DNA of 64,000 bases from Dicaeum eximium (GCA_013396995.1 VWZP01007940.1:1225431-1289430); one strand, 5' to 3'; counted from the stretch's first letter, positions 11,996-25,477 are shown. Notes: a model not told the origin generated them from the letters alone. Made by a program: numbers and translations.

Positions 11996-14223
11996 ATATC
12001 AGCATGGTGATCAAAGGCTGCTGTCTCAAGGATATTTGCTTGTGTGCCTGACTTATCACACATGAGACTGACCAATACATACTTGTGGAAGATGATGGAG
12101 TAGTTAAGCTTGCAAGGAGAACCCAGAAGAGCTGTCTTGAAGCACAATACAGACCTCCCAGTTTAACTAACAGGCCATGTATATACAAAAACATACACAC
12201 TTCAGATGTTCCTAATGACTAGAATAATATGCTAAGTATCTGTCAACAAACATGGGAACATTGCTGCTGTGCACTCCATGCGTATTTGTTAAGAATCTGC
12301 AAGACAAAGGACTAACTTTCAGGGAACTCTCAGAAGTTACACAAAACACTCTGGGCAAGCTACCAGTTCTGGCTTAGATCAACATTTTTAAAATCAATTT
12401 ATTTCCTTTAGCATAAAATCCAAATAAGCCAGGTCAGAATTAGGCCTTTCAAATCTAAAGAGGAAGCTGAGATATAGGAAAGGGAAATATCCCATGAGGA
12501 TAAACAACTGACTATCTATAATGAAAATCTTTATCGTTGCGTTCTGGAGGAAAAGATTCATTGTCTGTAGAAATGCCATTGCTGTTCATTACCCTTGCAA
12601 CAACGTAATCACATTTATAAAATTTTGCTTACATGCTCACTAGTATAGTCCAACCCTCAGCAATTAATACACTAATTGTTTGATGCAGATAGCTCAAAGT
12701 ACTCTAATTATACAGATTGTTTGATGAGAAAAGAAAATTATTTCATTCTGCAGCGCATGTGAAAGAGATGCTTAAAATTGATGGCTTTGCTTAGTACAGA
12801 ACATAATAGGAAAATACTGTTCACATTTTGAAAAGCAGGGAAGTAGGAGAGCAATAAAAGCAGATGTTCATACAATTGCATGAGAGTGCTATAAAGTTCA
12901 CGCCACTGTAGCTGCTGCAACCAGACATTGTTATCTGTGTTGCAGCCTGCCGGATGTGACTGTTGTAATTGATTTTAGCAAGAGGTATGTTCAATTTTCA
13001 TCAGTAAACCTTGAAAATTTCTCAGGTGTTCCTATAATTCAGGAACTCAGCAAAATATCTCTGTGAGTTTGTGGGACAGAGTACATATATGTAATGTGTC
13101 TGGTACAGTGCTTGATATACTGTCATTCCTTAACCAAGCTGCAGTCACAACCATTCAGACTCTGCAGTCACAACCATTCAGACTAGATAAAATGTTTGTG
13201 GAAATGTGACATAAGGAATATTTAACAACATGTCCATGTCTTACAGATATATTAATTTCCTATAAAAATATAAAAACACAGGAATTTTTTTGGGGAGGCT
13301 GGCTGGGTTTTGTTGTGTCTCATATTTTTTCTTTCTTTTCCTTTGAGCTGTTGAATATTCTGAAGCCTAACCTTCAAATTGGAGCAGAAAATGTAGATAG
13401 GTAGATATCAAATGAAAACAACAAAAAAACCTGCTGGATCTGAGGCAGAATGAAAGGTGTAAATGATAAGAGGGAATAATAAATTCCCTCTAATACATAC
13501 CAAAAAAAGTGCAAACGAAACATAAGCTTTTGTAAAAATGGAGTGTGAAAGCAGAATTTAAATTATATAATTTCCAGAATTTCAAAGACCTATGAGAAAG
13601 TCTATGCAAAATATTATCTTCCATTTTGCCTTGAAATTTAGATGGTATCTTTACTTAAATATCTTAATATACTCACTTAAATATTAGTTCTTATTTACAG
13701 TTTATAGTATAAAATTGCATAAACTCTTTAGGATTTTTCATGCAATACTCCTTTCTCCACATTCTGTATTTTAAAAGCAAGATCCATAGATTGCCAGTTG
13801 ACATTTTAGAGAATTCTATTTGCCAACTTTTTTTGTGGAGAGGCTGGCTCCACTATAAAGGTCATACCCAAGGACATCATGGTCTTTACAGAAACTCTGC
13901 AGCTCATGTGTGAAAATAAAGATGAAGCAGATATTCTTTAGTACGGTTAGCCTAGGGTTTCTGTGGCTCTGCAGATAGCTTTTACTGAGCCAAAAGACTG
14001 TAATTTGCTATCCACTCCGGTGCTGAAGGCTTGTACTAGTTATGCATATAGTCCATTAAATTTTTCTATATCATGTTCAATCCCCATAGTGAAAGACAGC
14101 ACACAGCAAGGCACAATGGAAGTGCAAATTCAGGATGAAAGCTAAGGAGGCAGAAGTAAAAGAGAAAATTCTCACTGGAAAACCACAAACAGTCTGCTAA
14201 AGGTATGAGTTGTTTCTATTTCA
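11996..14223. other. AT-rich noncoding DNA with one short tandem duplication
   Basis: No element or gene is recognised here apart from the 23-bp duplication at 13139-13184. Open frames are 60-71 codons, on the minus strand, and without recognisable similarity. Confidence 0.5.
13139..13184. repeat. Perfect 23-bp tandem duplication
   Basis: The 23-base unit starting ctgcagtcacaaccattcag occurs twice head to tail without a mismatch (13139-13161 and 13162-13184). The perfect match suggests a recent slippage or small duplication. It has no evident function. Confidence 0.95.
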
Positions 14224-14641
14224 TATGTTGTCCTGGTTCCAGCCTGGATAGGGTTAATTTTTGCAGTAGTCAGGACGGTGGTGACCAGGACCCAGAGATT
14301 ATTTAGACCATGTCACACCTCACAGAAGACGTCCTTTCTGCTCGGGGGTAATGTCAGACTCCGCATGATGAGCGATTGTGTGTGAATCATTCGCTCCTTT
14401 CCTTGCACGCTCCGTTATTAATACTGTTACTGCTACCATTTGTTTTCTTATTTCATTTTTCAGTAAATTGTTCTTATCTCAGCCTGTGATCTTTATCTTT
14501 TGTGCCTCCAATTTTCTTCTTCATATTACCGCAAGGGACAGGGAACAGGGAAACAGGATAGTTAACAGAGGGATCATGGTTTGGAGTGTTAAAGTGGGAA
14601 CAATAAATTGTGAAATATCACTCTTAAACCACAACATATGT
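14224..14641 (+). mobile_element. Solo ERVL-type LTR with 5-bp target duplication
   Basis: The LTR runs from 14229 (TGTCCTGG...) to 14636 (...CCACAACA), with the TG...CA ends typical of retroviral LTRs. It is flanked by the direct repeat TATGT at 14224-14228 and 14637-14641, which is the 5-bp duplication expected for ERVL/class III elements. Inside are the avian ERVL-LTR landmarks: a 'cagcctggatagggttaattt' start, a GAGCGATTG/CGCTCC block, a T-rich U3/R segment and 'aaattgttcttatctc' before the end. At about 408 bp it may have internal deletions. No internal viral sequence adjoins it, so it is a solo LTR left by LTR-LTR recombination. Confidence 0.85.
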
Positions 14642-17405
14642 TTTATAAAATTCCCTGTTCTGAATTGTGTATGGGACTCTGTTAATCCCAGTGTAATTCA
14701 TATATATTTTAATTACATTATTTCTGATTTATTAACATGTAAATTAAATGTGTTATATCTTAATTGTAATGTTTTTTTTAGTGAATGTGTCATGTGCAGT
14801 AACATATATTTTCATTTTATGACATAATTAATTTTATTACATATCAACCAGAATAAATATAAAAGTGACCAAATACTTTAAGTGTGAATTTGATTGGCTT
14901 TGCAAGCAGACAGATAGACAATAATGATTCTATAAAGGGTTATATTCTAGGTGTGGGGTTTTTTTTCCTTTTAGCAGCCTAATGTGCTAGGAAATAAACC
15001 TGATTTACACACCATATTACATGTTAAATTTACAATAACTAATAATAAAATGGATAGTGACAGTTTAATGCAAATTATCTGAGTGCCATGTTAATAGGGT
15101 CAAAAATTCCATTTTAGATAAGAATACTAATAAATTGACATTTTTTTAAAAAAGGAAATGGATCATGTTCAATATAGCATTGTTAGGTTAACTACTCATC
15201 TGCTTTACTTCAATTCTTTGATTTAAAGGTTGTCCTCAAAAAGATGCAATCTACAGCTAGGGTAAAAGTTTTCCATTAGTAGTGGATCATAAGGAAAAGG
15301 CACTCTTAAATACTTTTGAAATGAATACTTTTCTGTTTTTCTTGTCTTTCTCAGAAATTAATATCCAGAGGGAAGCCCGGTCAAAAATTTGAAAATTAGA
15401 TTGCATTAAAAAATTGCTGTAATTTCCTTCCATTTTTTCTGACCTGAAAATGGTTGACATCTATGCTTATATGTCCTGTCCTGTACATAATTTTAATTAT
15501 GTACCTGGAGCCATAAAATACTACAAATGTAAAAAAAAAATCTAAAAATAAAGTAAATTATTTTACTGTTCACTATCACCTTCAAAATTTGTGCCCTAAA
15601 ATACATTAAAAGCCTACATAGTGCAGTAGCTACTTTAGCAAAAATTTCAAACAACTCCAAAGACTTACTGAAGTATAAAAGCTTTTTGAAAGTTATTTTC
15701 TGGCATTAGTACTGTATAATTGCCTAGATGAACCTCATTAATTTAGCTGGATTTAACTCAGCAAACTACAATGACAAAAATTTATAGGTAAGAATACATG
15801 ATGGATGGAAGTTACCTCATGACACTGGAATAAAATGCAATTAATTAGGTAAGAGAATGTTTCTGTTTTTTATGACACCTTCAGGAAAATCATCAGCAAT
15901 TCAGAGCCAAAAAACCTACAAGCAAGTAAACAAAAAACCCTACCAAACAAACCAATAAACCACCTGCCTCATCCCACCCCCTGTTCAAACAGTATTATTG
16001 CAGATTTTTACTTTGGTGAGTGACAGCAATGAAAAGGTGCATCAGCATAATTAGCACAATAATCTGAAAGAAGAGTCAAATTGTTCATGTCAGAATGCCA
16101 AATCATCCTGCACTGATCTTTAACAACTTATTGCAATGCGAAGCTTTGCATTAATACCATTATAAAATTCAAGTTGTAGTAGAAAAATTTTATTTTTCAT
16201 TTATTTTTTGCATAAAGGTCACAGTGCATGAGTCTTGTACACAGTTTCAATAGGATAGTTTGAAATTATTTCTTGGGCCTGGAGTATGTCTGAATTGTTC
16301 ACAAATTTTTGCACACTTTAGCGAAAGTAAAACTTAGAATTGCTTTATAGTTTTTAAGGAGACACACATCAACTTTAATGCATAGAATTTCTTTCATTTA
16401 TTTATAGAAACCACTATTCAAACACAGATTGACATGACCATCTCATCTTACTTAATTTTCCTACTAACAGAAGAGAGTTTTGCTTATTTAAACATTTTTT
16501 TCTTGAAAAAAACCCCAAAACTTTTAAAACACTGTAGAAGTTAAGCTAATAATTTTACATTTCACAAGACCCAAGTGTTCTCTTACATGCAAGATTCTTT
16601 TTGATGCAATTTAAAATTAGCAGCTTCTGAAACATCTGCCAGAGATAGATGCTTTGGACACTGGTAATTACTAAATCATGTGCAGCTGTACACATTTTTG
16701 ATAGCCCTTATAGCTCACAAAACTGCTTCAACAGCAATAAATCTAAACAATTCCCTCTATTATAATCAGTGTTATCAGGTTTTTATACACAAAACCAATG
16801 CTTGCAGGTAGGGAACTAAAAATTTTAAAAAGCTTCTGTTCAGATTACATAGATTACATCTATTTTAAGATACAGTGATTTTTCTTGAGATTGTAATGAT
16901 GAGGAAAATACAGAGAAAAAAAAATCAATCTTGTACTTCTGTGGAAAATTGTGTCCTTTTTACAATCATTTCTATAATATGCCAAGAAAGAAACTGCTTT
17001 TAAATGGGAAGGAACTTGAATCCTTAATATATTTAGATGAGCTAGTCATGAAATTCATACTGATTTTGTAGTTTGTTGGGACCTCAGCAGCAGAAAAGTT
17101 ACTCAAATTACCATGAAAGAATAGTGCAAATCAGTGGAAAAAGAAGAAATTGAGATCTGTGACTAAAAGAAGAACCCAGTGGTATGGGACCTCTGTTATA
17201 ATTTTCTGGATCCTCAGCTTGACTGATGTATTCTAGAGAAGCAGATGGACTTCCCTGAAAACCAGTCACAAGGTGTTATCAGGGAAAGTTAACATGATAT
17301 GAATCCAAATATTTTAGAATAATTGTGAAGACAAAGAAAAGAGGTATTTTCTGCTAAGGGTCTACTTAGTCTGTATTGACAGAGGGCATCCTCTTCACAG
17401 ACTAC
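14642..17405. other. AT-rich noncoding DNA, nothing recognised
   Basis: Contains short A runs (for example near 15531) and a CAAA-rich patch near 15905-15960. No element ends, RNA gene or coding region was recognised. The longest ATG-started open frame in the window runs from the LTR to 14827 in this stretch and is not considered real. Confidence 0.55.
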
Positions 17406-17695
17406 ACCTTCCTCAAGGGAGGCTGTTGGTCTCATCTCTTGTCACCAGTGACAGGAACAAGCAAATTGAATGAAGCTGTATGAGGAGAAATTCAGACTGG
17501 ACATTAGGAAAATGTTCTTCACTGAGAACTTTGTGGTTGGTCACTGAAGCAGGCACCCCAGCAAAGTGATCATTGCACCAAGCCTGTCGGAGTTCAAGGA
17601 GCATCTGGACAAAATCATATGATTTAGTTTCAGGTTTTCCTGTGAAAAGCTTAATGATTCTTAAGGATCATTCCATTTCTTCTATGGTTCTCTGA
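17406..17695 (+). mobile_element. CR1 LINE 3' fragment, sense
   Basis: CR1 3' UTR landmarks appear in the right order: 'gggaggctgttggtctcatctcttgtcacc', 'gacattaggaaaatgttcttcactgagaa', 'ctgtcggagttcaaggagcatctggac', 'atgatttagtttcaggtt' and 'aaggatcattccatttcttctatggttct'. The fragment is strongly 5' truncated, retains essentially only the 3' UTR, and ends in a degraded octamer repeat. The sequence is old and non-coding. Confidence 0.85.
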
Positions 17696-18133
17696 CAATA
17701 CACAAAAAAATCAGCTGACAATCAAAACAACTTAACTGGATGGCACAATATTTTCTATACCCTAATATCCCTGCTGCTGTTTCTGTGTACTACCAACAGT
17801 AGGAACTTTTAAGAAATCAGATTCCATCTGGAAACTTTTTATTAGGAAACCAAAACCAATGACTTTGACATCAGCTCCCTGAATCTCCAGTTTTCTAGCA
17901 ATAGATTAGAAATAATAACAATAACAATCTCTATTGCATGGACATTGAAATAAAACAGTCATAAATGTTTTAAAAACTAAATTTAAAATGATACTACCAG
18001 AGAAAAATCCAGGGAGAAAATCTATCTGTTTTTTATTCAGTGTAAATATTCATTGTGTACTTTAAATGAAGTTTGATGTGACATGTTGAAGGGAGAGAGA
18101 AAAAAAAATAACAACGTCAAAGCCACACTAATC

Positions 18134-18144
18134 TGCTGAGTCAG
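18134..18144. promoter_or_regulatory. MARE/AP-1-like motif
   Basis: TGCTGAGTCAG matches 11 of 13 positions of the T-MARE consensus bound by MAF-family bZIP proteins and contains the AP-1 core TGAGTCA. It is also directly followed by GTAAGT, a good splice-donor consensus, but no upstream exon is recognisable. Single motifs of this length arise by chance, so a function is only a possibility. Confidence 0.2.
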
Positions 18145-21100
18145 GTAAGTGTACTCTCGGGAAAAAAAAGGGAATTAAGTGAACACTGTTTCCTATGAAC
18201 ACCCTAAAATACTTTTTTACTTTGATGGAAATGTCAGTGTTTATTGTGCTCTATTTTTTCCTCGTTTTTAATTTGGTTTCAGTTTAAGTTGGATAGAAGT
18301 CATTTTTCAGTGAACTAGAAACTCCTTGGATACTGTAAGTTCTGGGTGAAATTTAGGGTCATGACAGTTCTGATGGCAATAACTGTCATTAAGCTGATGA
18401 TTATGCACTTGAGCCCCTCAGAACTACAGAAATGCTGCAGGAGCAAACAAGGAGCAAACACCCTCTGGGAAGATCTCCCAGGTGCACCTGCTCTAGGATC
18501 CGGCACCCTGCAGAATTCATTGAGGGCATTTGCCCCAGAGGGAAAAAAGACATAATTTTATGAGTCCAGAACTCATGGTTCATAGCATCATCCCTACGCT
18601 CAGGAGGGTTCAGTAGAAAGTTGGACAAAATCTGTTCAAAATCTTTCAAAAGTATATTTGGTGAAAAAAACTTTCTTCAGTAAAAACATTGCTTCATCCG
18701 AAGCTGATTGCTTTTCAAAGCTCTTTTACCTTATAAGATGTTTTTGCAGCCTTTATGGATTTTTAAAATTGCTTTACATATAGGATGGACATACATACTG
18801 TATGAACATACAGTTTCTTGGACAATATATACGAAAAGTGGAAATTCATAAGCTTGTCACTGAACAGATACAAGACATGCAAGCAGAAGATTAATTTTCC
18901 TAGGGTTGGTACTGCTAAAGACATGATAACAGAAGAAATCTATACATGTTCACAAATAGAACAAAATCCCATGCTGAATTCTGAAAAGGATGCATCTTAA
19001 CACGACTGCCTCTATGAAGACTTCCACAATCCCATTTAAGCATTAGGAATTTTTGATGGTGAGGAAGACAGAACTCAGAGAAAAGAAAAGCAAGAGTTAA
19101 CATATAGTAATTTTCAAGCTATAGTAGTCTGTTTCTGTCATATTTAAAAGCAATATATTAGGGAAGATAGTTTTTTATAATAGTATAACACTGAAGTAGC
19201 AGAAATCCTACCTTCTACCTATTGAAAAAGATCATGACTTTACAAATTCCAGACAGGCAAGATAGCTTTTTTTTGTAATGTTACAAAATATTTGCCTCTC
19301 CCATTCAGCTCAGAAAGGCAGTTTTGAAAAGTCTTAGCTTTTTAGACACATATTTTAGCATCCAGATTTAATACTATTGACCTTAACCTTTAATGTAAAG
19401 ATAAGGTTTAGATAAGGTTCTGACATAAGAATACAGCTGGTTTTAATTTTTTTTTTTGTTGGTTTGTGTTTTTTTATATTTCAATATAAAAATTAATTTC
19501 TTAAGATGCCACACACACGTGGAATATGATACCATAATACAGAGCCATAGAGAGTATGTTGGCTAACTCTAAACAAGAGAAATTGATGCTAGAAGGAGCA
19601 CATCTACATTTCAGCTGTTTTCTACTTGTTTTCAGAACTGGGTCTAAGCACAGTAATAGAGGAAGCAGAACTCTTTAAAATTCTGTGAGTAGGTTGCAGT
19701 TTATTTCCATTAAGCAAGAAATCAAAAGAGGAGTTCAGTGTTTTGAGAACTTTTCCTCCATTGTTTTTGTTCAATCCCATGTATTTGCAAAGAATTTATG
19801 GTTCTTTATCCTTGAACGTGTCACAAAGCAAACAATAAGAAGCAGTTCCTTTACTCAGAGTTTCGGGAACATTTTCAGTCAACACATATACCCAAAACGT
19901 TTGCTCTCAAGCACAGCAGTGCTCAGAAAAGAAGAATTAAAGAAGTCACTCATTTTAAAGGGATGATAGGGTCAAGTCTCTGGCTAGATTACTGAAGAGA
20001 ACAAAAACTCTTCAGCAGTATCAAAAGACACCATAAGACACACAAAAGCAGTATGTTCCCTAAGCTTTTTTGGAAATATTGATTGCTACCTACTCTTCTA
20101 TTCTGAAAAGAATGGCAGTTATCTCCTCTGAACACAAAATACAGAAAAAATACCATGTAAAAAGGGAAACATTACAGCTGAATTTCCTGACAGAAGTCAG
20201 ACCTCTGCTTTCTCCGTGAGAGAATTAGATCTATGAAAAGAGCTTTCAAGGAGAGAATGTAAAGAATTACTTATGCTTTTATACTATATATAATGCTGAT
20301 CTTTGTTGTGGCAGTACAATTACAATATTGTATCATTACCTCATTTTGTCAATATTTTAACAAAACCATCAATTTTCATCGTTTCCTGTTCTAAGATGTG
20401 CATGTATTTAGCAGAATAATAAACCTCTATGTGAAAAGGAAGAATTACTCAATTTCCATAATAAAGATGCCACAGATTTTATAAAAATCTGTATTTTCTT
20501 CTAACAATATTATGATTTCTTCCCTTTGCTCACTGGTTAATATATCAATAAAAATCATTATTGTGAAGAGCAATGGTCGGGAGGTCTTTGGTTCCTTGAT
20601 ACGTTATGAGAAAGCTGAAGATAGAAAAATATTCTTTGACAGGATTTATTATTGTCAATAGCTCATTACATAATCTTGGTATAGTCCTTTGTTTAGAAAG
20701 AAAATCTAAAAAGATCTTGTACCATTTTAAAAAGCTGTTATATTCTGAGCCCCTTATGCTCCTGAATTAAACTAATTGCAATATATAATAAAGGAAAATA
20801 AAAAAGCAAGCAAAGAAAAGAAATAATGCAATGGTTCCTTGATCCTCTTTTTGGGTGTGGCCTTGGCTATAATTAGTCTAAATAGTGTCTAAAATTGGAC
20901 ATTTCATTTGTTTATAAGATAAAATATTTTGAAGGAGCATTGCACTTTCAAGACTAAACGTGAGAAACACATCTTAAGTGTAAAAGTGATTAGCTTTATA
21001 TGAATGCATATTGGATCTATTCATATATCCTGTTTAAAGAATTCTTAGAGCCTTTTTGATAATAAAGTTAAAGTTATAATGCTAGTTTTGTAATCCATTT

Positions 21101-24100
21101 CAAAATGCAGTTTCAGGTTCCTATGTTGACTCTGAATCATTGCCACTCAAAATGTGGGCAAAAAATAAATAAAGGAAGAAATAACAACTAACAATCAAGA
21201 AAAGTGAAATCTTGAATTTTGACTTATGCTGCTTCTATATAAGTGGTTAGAACACCGTGCCAATATGATTTCATAACAGAAAGTACCTCTTGCATTTCAC
21301 CAATATACTAATTTCTTGCATTTGTAACTATCAGCATCCCACCATTTTCCTTACTTTCTGCTTTGCTATAAGCTTGCTTGCTTTACTGCCAGCTGAATAA
21401 GTACTTTATTTTGTACAAACTAATCTGTGTACTCTGATGAATACTGATTGTGTATTGTGTACTGATGAGACATGCTACCTATTTTTTCTTAGAAAAATAA
21501 AGGAAAAATGTTTTTACTTGGTACTGAGCTGTGGTAGGCTAATGTAGCATTAAAAAAAGCAAAATATATCACATTTTAATCCACATATGTTCAAAAATGT
21601 AACTGATTACCTGAGTGCAGTTTTATTTAATTTAAACTTTGATAGATACAGTCACAAAAATACAGCTTTTGATGCTGGTAACAATTTTTATTGCACAGAT
21701 CAGAATATTAATTCAGAAGAATCTTTAACAATGTTGCAAAAGCATTTGCTTCTACTTTAGACTGCGTCAAAAACATTACCAATTTCTCTATGTTGATCAT
21801 AAATGTTCTTCAAAGAATCTTTAGAGCTCTTATTGCTTCACTTCTAAGTTCTCTGTGTTGATAGTCTTATAATCAGCTCTGAACTCTATCACAATTCCTG
21901 CCCTCTTTCCTGACTTTGGACTCCATACTGAATGGGACACTGAGAAGGGGACCATGAGAAATTTCTGTGCCTAATTTAAGAATAGGACCTTTGAAGAACA
22001 TGAAACAGAACATATTTAAGGGATGACTACTAGAACAAACTACTGCTTTCAAACACATTTCTTGAAAAAAAAGTTTTAATGAAGTGGTGAGAGTGTTCAA
22101 ACGTGACTTCTCAGAAACATTAGATGTAATGGAAGGGGTCTCTCACTGACTATTTTGTGAATACAGGTTCTTCCCTTTCAGCAGGAAAGAAAGTACATAT
22201 TGAGAAACATGATTGCCTGCTGTCTGACTTTATTTTTTCAAATAAAAGGGCTAGTTATGGAAAAAGTGAAATAGTCATCTAGGCAAAGAGTCAATAAAAG
22301 AAAGTGTTCCATGGTGGAGTTCTGAATGCTTTGAGAAATTCTTACCTGGACGGAGGAGTACTGGTGAACATGCTTCTAGTGCTAAAAGTAAGAACTAAAA
22401 ATATCTTTTTTAAAACAAAAGAACTGTGGCATGCATGTCCATTTTCAGACATCTACAAAGAAGAGATTGTGTGTCAAAGCTCACAACTGTTGGGAGAAAT
22501 TTTGACTTGGAGGCCTAGAGAAAACCTGACTTCTGATTACCCCGGTTTATGCAAAGATTTGCACAGTAATGCGAAAATGTTTATTTCTCTTTCATCACCC
22601 AAAGATGTTGCAAATGTGTGTATGCAAACACATTTCAGATTATTTTTTGTTTGGTTTGGTTTCATGCATAAGCCCAGCTAAAGAGTGCTTTTGAAATAAT
22701 TTGGTAACATCTGACTCTCCTCAATAGAAGGTGCTATTTTAACACTAGAAATCTCGGATGTACAGCAGGGATCTGGTTTCACAAGAAAAATAATTAGACT
22801 AGTCTTGCTCATTTACTTTCTCCTCACCTTATTTGTGTGTGTGGTTTAGTATGAGGATGTTAGAGTTTTGTCAGGTGTTCTTGCTAAGGCTGTCCTCAGA
22901 CACAATTTTTTACCAGATTATTAAATATACTGCAGAAACTAAACCACCGGGATTGAGGCATTATCTTTAAATTTTGGCCCCAAAACTCTCTTTGTCCATT
23001 GACCTAAATGGGGATTTTTCCAGCAAAAGTATGGAAGTAGGTGAATATTTCAAGTAGAAAGTACATAGACAGAAAGAACATGAATTAGTGTGAAAACAAA
23101 TACTATTTCCAAAGGTCTCAAAATAAACTGCAAATATGTTATCGTCTCCACAATCTTCCTTGTGAAATCTACTTTTACTCTTTTCAAAGAAAGTGAAACT
23201 AAAGGACAAGGAAACAAAATTATTTGAAATTATCAATGAAAAATCTGGAAGAAGAATATTTTCAGAAAGCTCTTGTAAATGTGTGAGACATTTGGGTAAG
23301 GTGTCAAACCAAAGTTCAGCCAAAGGGCTTCTAAATTGCATTGTGTTCCTTAAATAAGAGAAACAGATTCTTCATGGTACTTGGTGTACTTGGCACCAAG
23401 CACACAGTGTTTTGCCTAGTTTCAACTTTCCTCCCTGACAGACTTTGCTAAAGGACAGAAAAAGAAAAGAAAAGGAAAGACACTATACTGCAATGGTAGA
23501 ACAGAAAACACTGTCCCTGTATGAACACATTATTTTAAAAATTACCATATTCAGTTATTTTCAAATTATAAACCCTAAATAAATTATTTTTGGGACAGGA
23601 ATTTGATAGAGTTTAGTCATTACTGTGTTTGTATCTGTAACAAAATCTTCTTAATCAAAAATATAAGACATTTCAATGGTGGGTTGGCCAACAGGCCATT
23701 TTTCACATTTCATTTTTTGATGAATGTATGAAACAACTGTCAAGTACAGTTCTTTCATTACCTATTCAACAGTTGCCAAGCTTTTGTTTACTGCTTGTTA
23801 ATAAAATCTTACTAATGGTAGAGAACCTAATCTCACATGATTTCTGTGATTAGATACAGAAAATGAATGTTACTGGAGGCTGGAGGGGAGGGAAAGTTAA
23901 GCCCTTGAGTGCCTGGCCTTAAATGACCTCAGTTTCCTCTGACTTTGATGTGAATTGAACCTTCACAGTCCCTCACAGAGTACTAAGGACTTGATCTATT
24001 CTATGACCTCAGAAATTCTGGTCATTATTTTCATCTCTCTGGGTCAGACAGGTTAAATTTTGTCATAAACCCAGCTGACACTGGTATCACATTAATTGCT

Positions 24101-24595
24101 TTCACTGGGTCAAAGTTGATGACATTGCAGCCCATTTTACTGTACTCTTTAACCCCATACTTAAACCTCTGTCAGATACTGTATTTCAGTTCTATCTCAG
24201 AACGTATTTTATTTCTTCAATAAACTGTATTTTTTGTTTCTTCTGTAATGTTTGCAACTGTCATCCTCCTTTTAAACTGACGTTCCAGCAAACATTTTCT
24301 TTCTAAGTGCATAACTTTATCTTTTGAGAGATATCCCCATGAATATTTTACTGCCTATCCAATTTAAATATAGCTAAGCTATGAGCACCAGAACCTTTCA
24401 AACACAGAGGTGTCTTCTCCTTAGCAGAGGTGCTGTTTCTGCTCATCACTATGAGAACTGTGGGAATGCACAGAGCTGGAGATATGCACTGCCTGAAGTA
24501 AAGGACAGTGCTTGTTGTAGGATGCTTTCCAAAAGAGGATGCTCAGCTGGTTCATGACTTATTCCCTGCATCCTCTTTGCTTAAGAGGGCAGCAC

Positions 24596-24598
<3 letters not shown>

Positions 24599-24627
<29 letters not shown>
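24599..24627. repeat. (GT)n microsatellite
   Basis: An uninterrupted run of 14 GT dinucleotides (29 bp). Alternating purine-pyrimidine runs like this are usually length-polymorphic. No gene adjoins it. Confidence 0.95.
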
Positions 24628-24628
<1 letters not shown>

Positions 24629-25002
24629 TTTTTCATGCTATAATTGTGGAAGCTCTGTAAAAATTGTGACAACACGGTTTCTGATCCTAATTAATTTCTT
24701 TTGCCAAGCAGGAGGACAATGCTAATTCTTCTTTTTGAGCTAATGGACAGATTCCAGAGAAAATTATGTTGGCAGTGTATAATTTGTCAGTGAACGTATA
24801 TTCTAATTTTTTTTCCTTAAGGGAAAACAATCCATAGTCTGGATAAATTTTTTCCTTGAAATGTAAGCCAAATCCTAGATTTATGGAGGGAAGTCCATGA
24901 AATACATTGTGTTTGAAATAACCGATAGACTTTTAGTCCAACAGATTACTCAATTAACACTTATGTATAAAATTAAACATTGTTTACAAATAAACAATTA
25001 AG

Positions 25003-25059
25003 GTGATAGATTGCATTATAGAATTGCAACAATTCCTGTGATAGATTGCATTATAGAAT
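25003..25059. repeat. 22-bp direct repeat next to a CR1 end
   Basis: A 22-base segment beginning gtgatagattgcattataga is present at 25003-25024 and again at 25038-25059 with no mismatch, separated by 13 bases. The second copy runs straight into the 3' terminus of the antisense CR1 at 25052-25125. The repeat therefore overlaps the CR1 octamer (TAGAAT) in both copies, which suggests duplication after or during insertion. Confidence 0.9.
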
Positions 25060-25125
25060 CATAGAATAAAAATTTGTGAGAGCAACTCAAGGATCATCTG
25101 ATCCAACCTTTCTTGGCAAAATGAC
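25052..25125 (-). mobile_element. Very short CR1 LINE 3' end, antisense
   Basis: On the minus strand it ends in ATTCTATGATTCTAT, the CR1 terminal octamer repeat, preceded by the reverse complement of 'ggatcatctgatccaacct', a highly typical CR1 3' block. Only about 75 bp are recognisable, so this is an extremely 5'-truncated copy. It has no coding content. Confidence 0.8.
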
Positions 25126-25477
25126 AACATTTCAGATTGTACTTTTCAAGTGTTTTTCAAGATCCATTTCCAAGATCCACTTTTCTAAAATCAAAATTGA
25201 GACAGTCCAATTGTATGAACATAATAGTTTCCCAAATTCTACTACCAAATGGCTCAATTTATTTACAATAGCACAAATATTACAATGAAAAGGAAACAAA
25301 CGTGTCAATGGCTACTTGAGTCGTCGGTAGATAATTCTCAGACCAGCTTAAAATAGCAGAAAAACCTGCAGAAAAGCAAGAAATAGTCATTTGAGTAGTA
25401 TTAAAATAACAGGATACATTACCTCATCTGTTGCATGTATATCCCTATTAGCACTGAGCTTATTGAGTGGTGCTAAT
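25126..25477. other. Noncoding DNA between two CR1 fragments
   Basis: No recognisable element or coding region. It is possible but unproven that part of it is decayed CR1 3' UTR. Confidence 0.4.

Larger units (their letters stand above)
17696..25002. other. AT-rich noncoding DNA with minor repeats
   Basis: A long stretch with no recognised gene or element. It contains a tandem 11-base duplication (aggagcaaaca, 18439-18460), a MAF/AP-1-like motif at 18134-18144, an AG-rich patch near 23461-23480 and a GT microsatellite at 24599-24627. Open frames of 124-125 codons at 22304-22681 (+) and 22967-23341 (-) have no recognisable domains, no repeat-like similarity and unremarkable composition, and I do not call them. 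Confidence 0.5.

Noticed and set aside
14378..14827. Longest ATG-started open frame (149 codons, +)
   Set aside because: Starts within the ERVL-type LTR and reads out into AT-rich flank. Composition is that of translated LTR and AT-rich DNA, with no protein similarity.
14915..14935. 'aatgattctataaag', another CR1-octamer-like string
   Set aside because: No adjoining CR1 sequence, so a chance match.
22304..22681. 125-codon + frame
   Set aside because: No known domain, and no evidence that it is more than a chance frame.
22967..23341. 124-codon minus frame, serine/phenylalanine-rich
   Set aside because: Composition typical of translated A-rich DNA. No recognisable motif.
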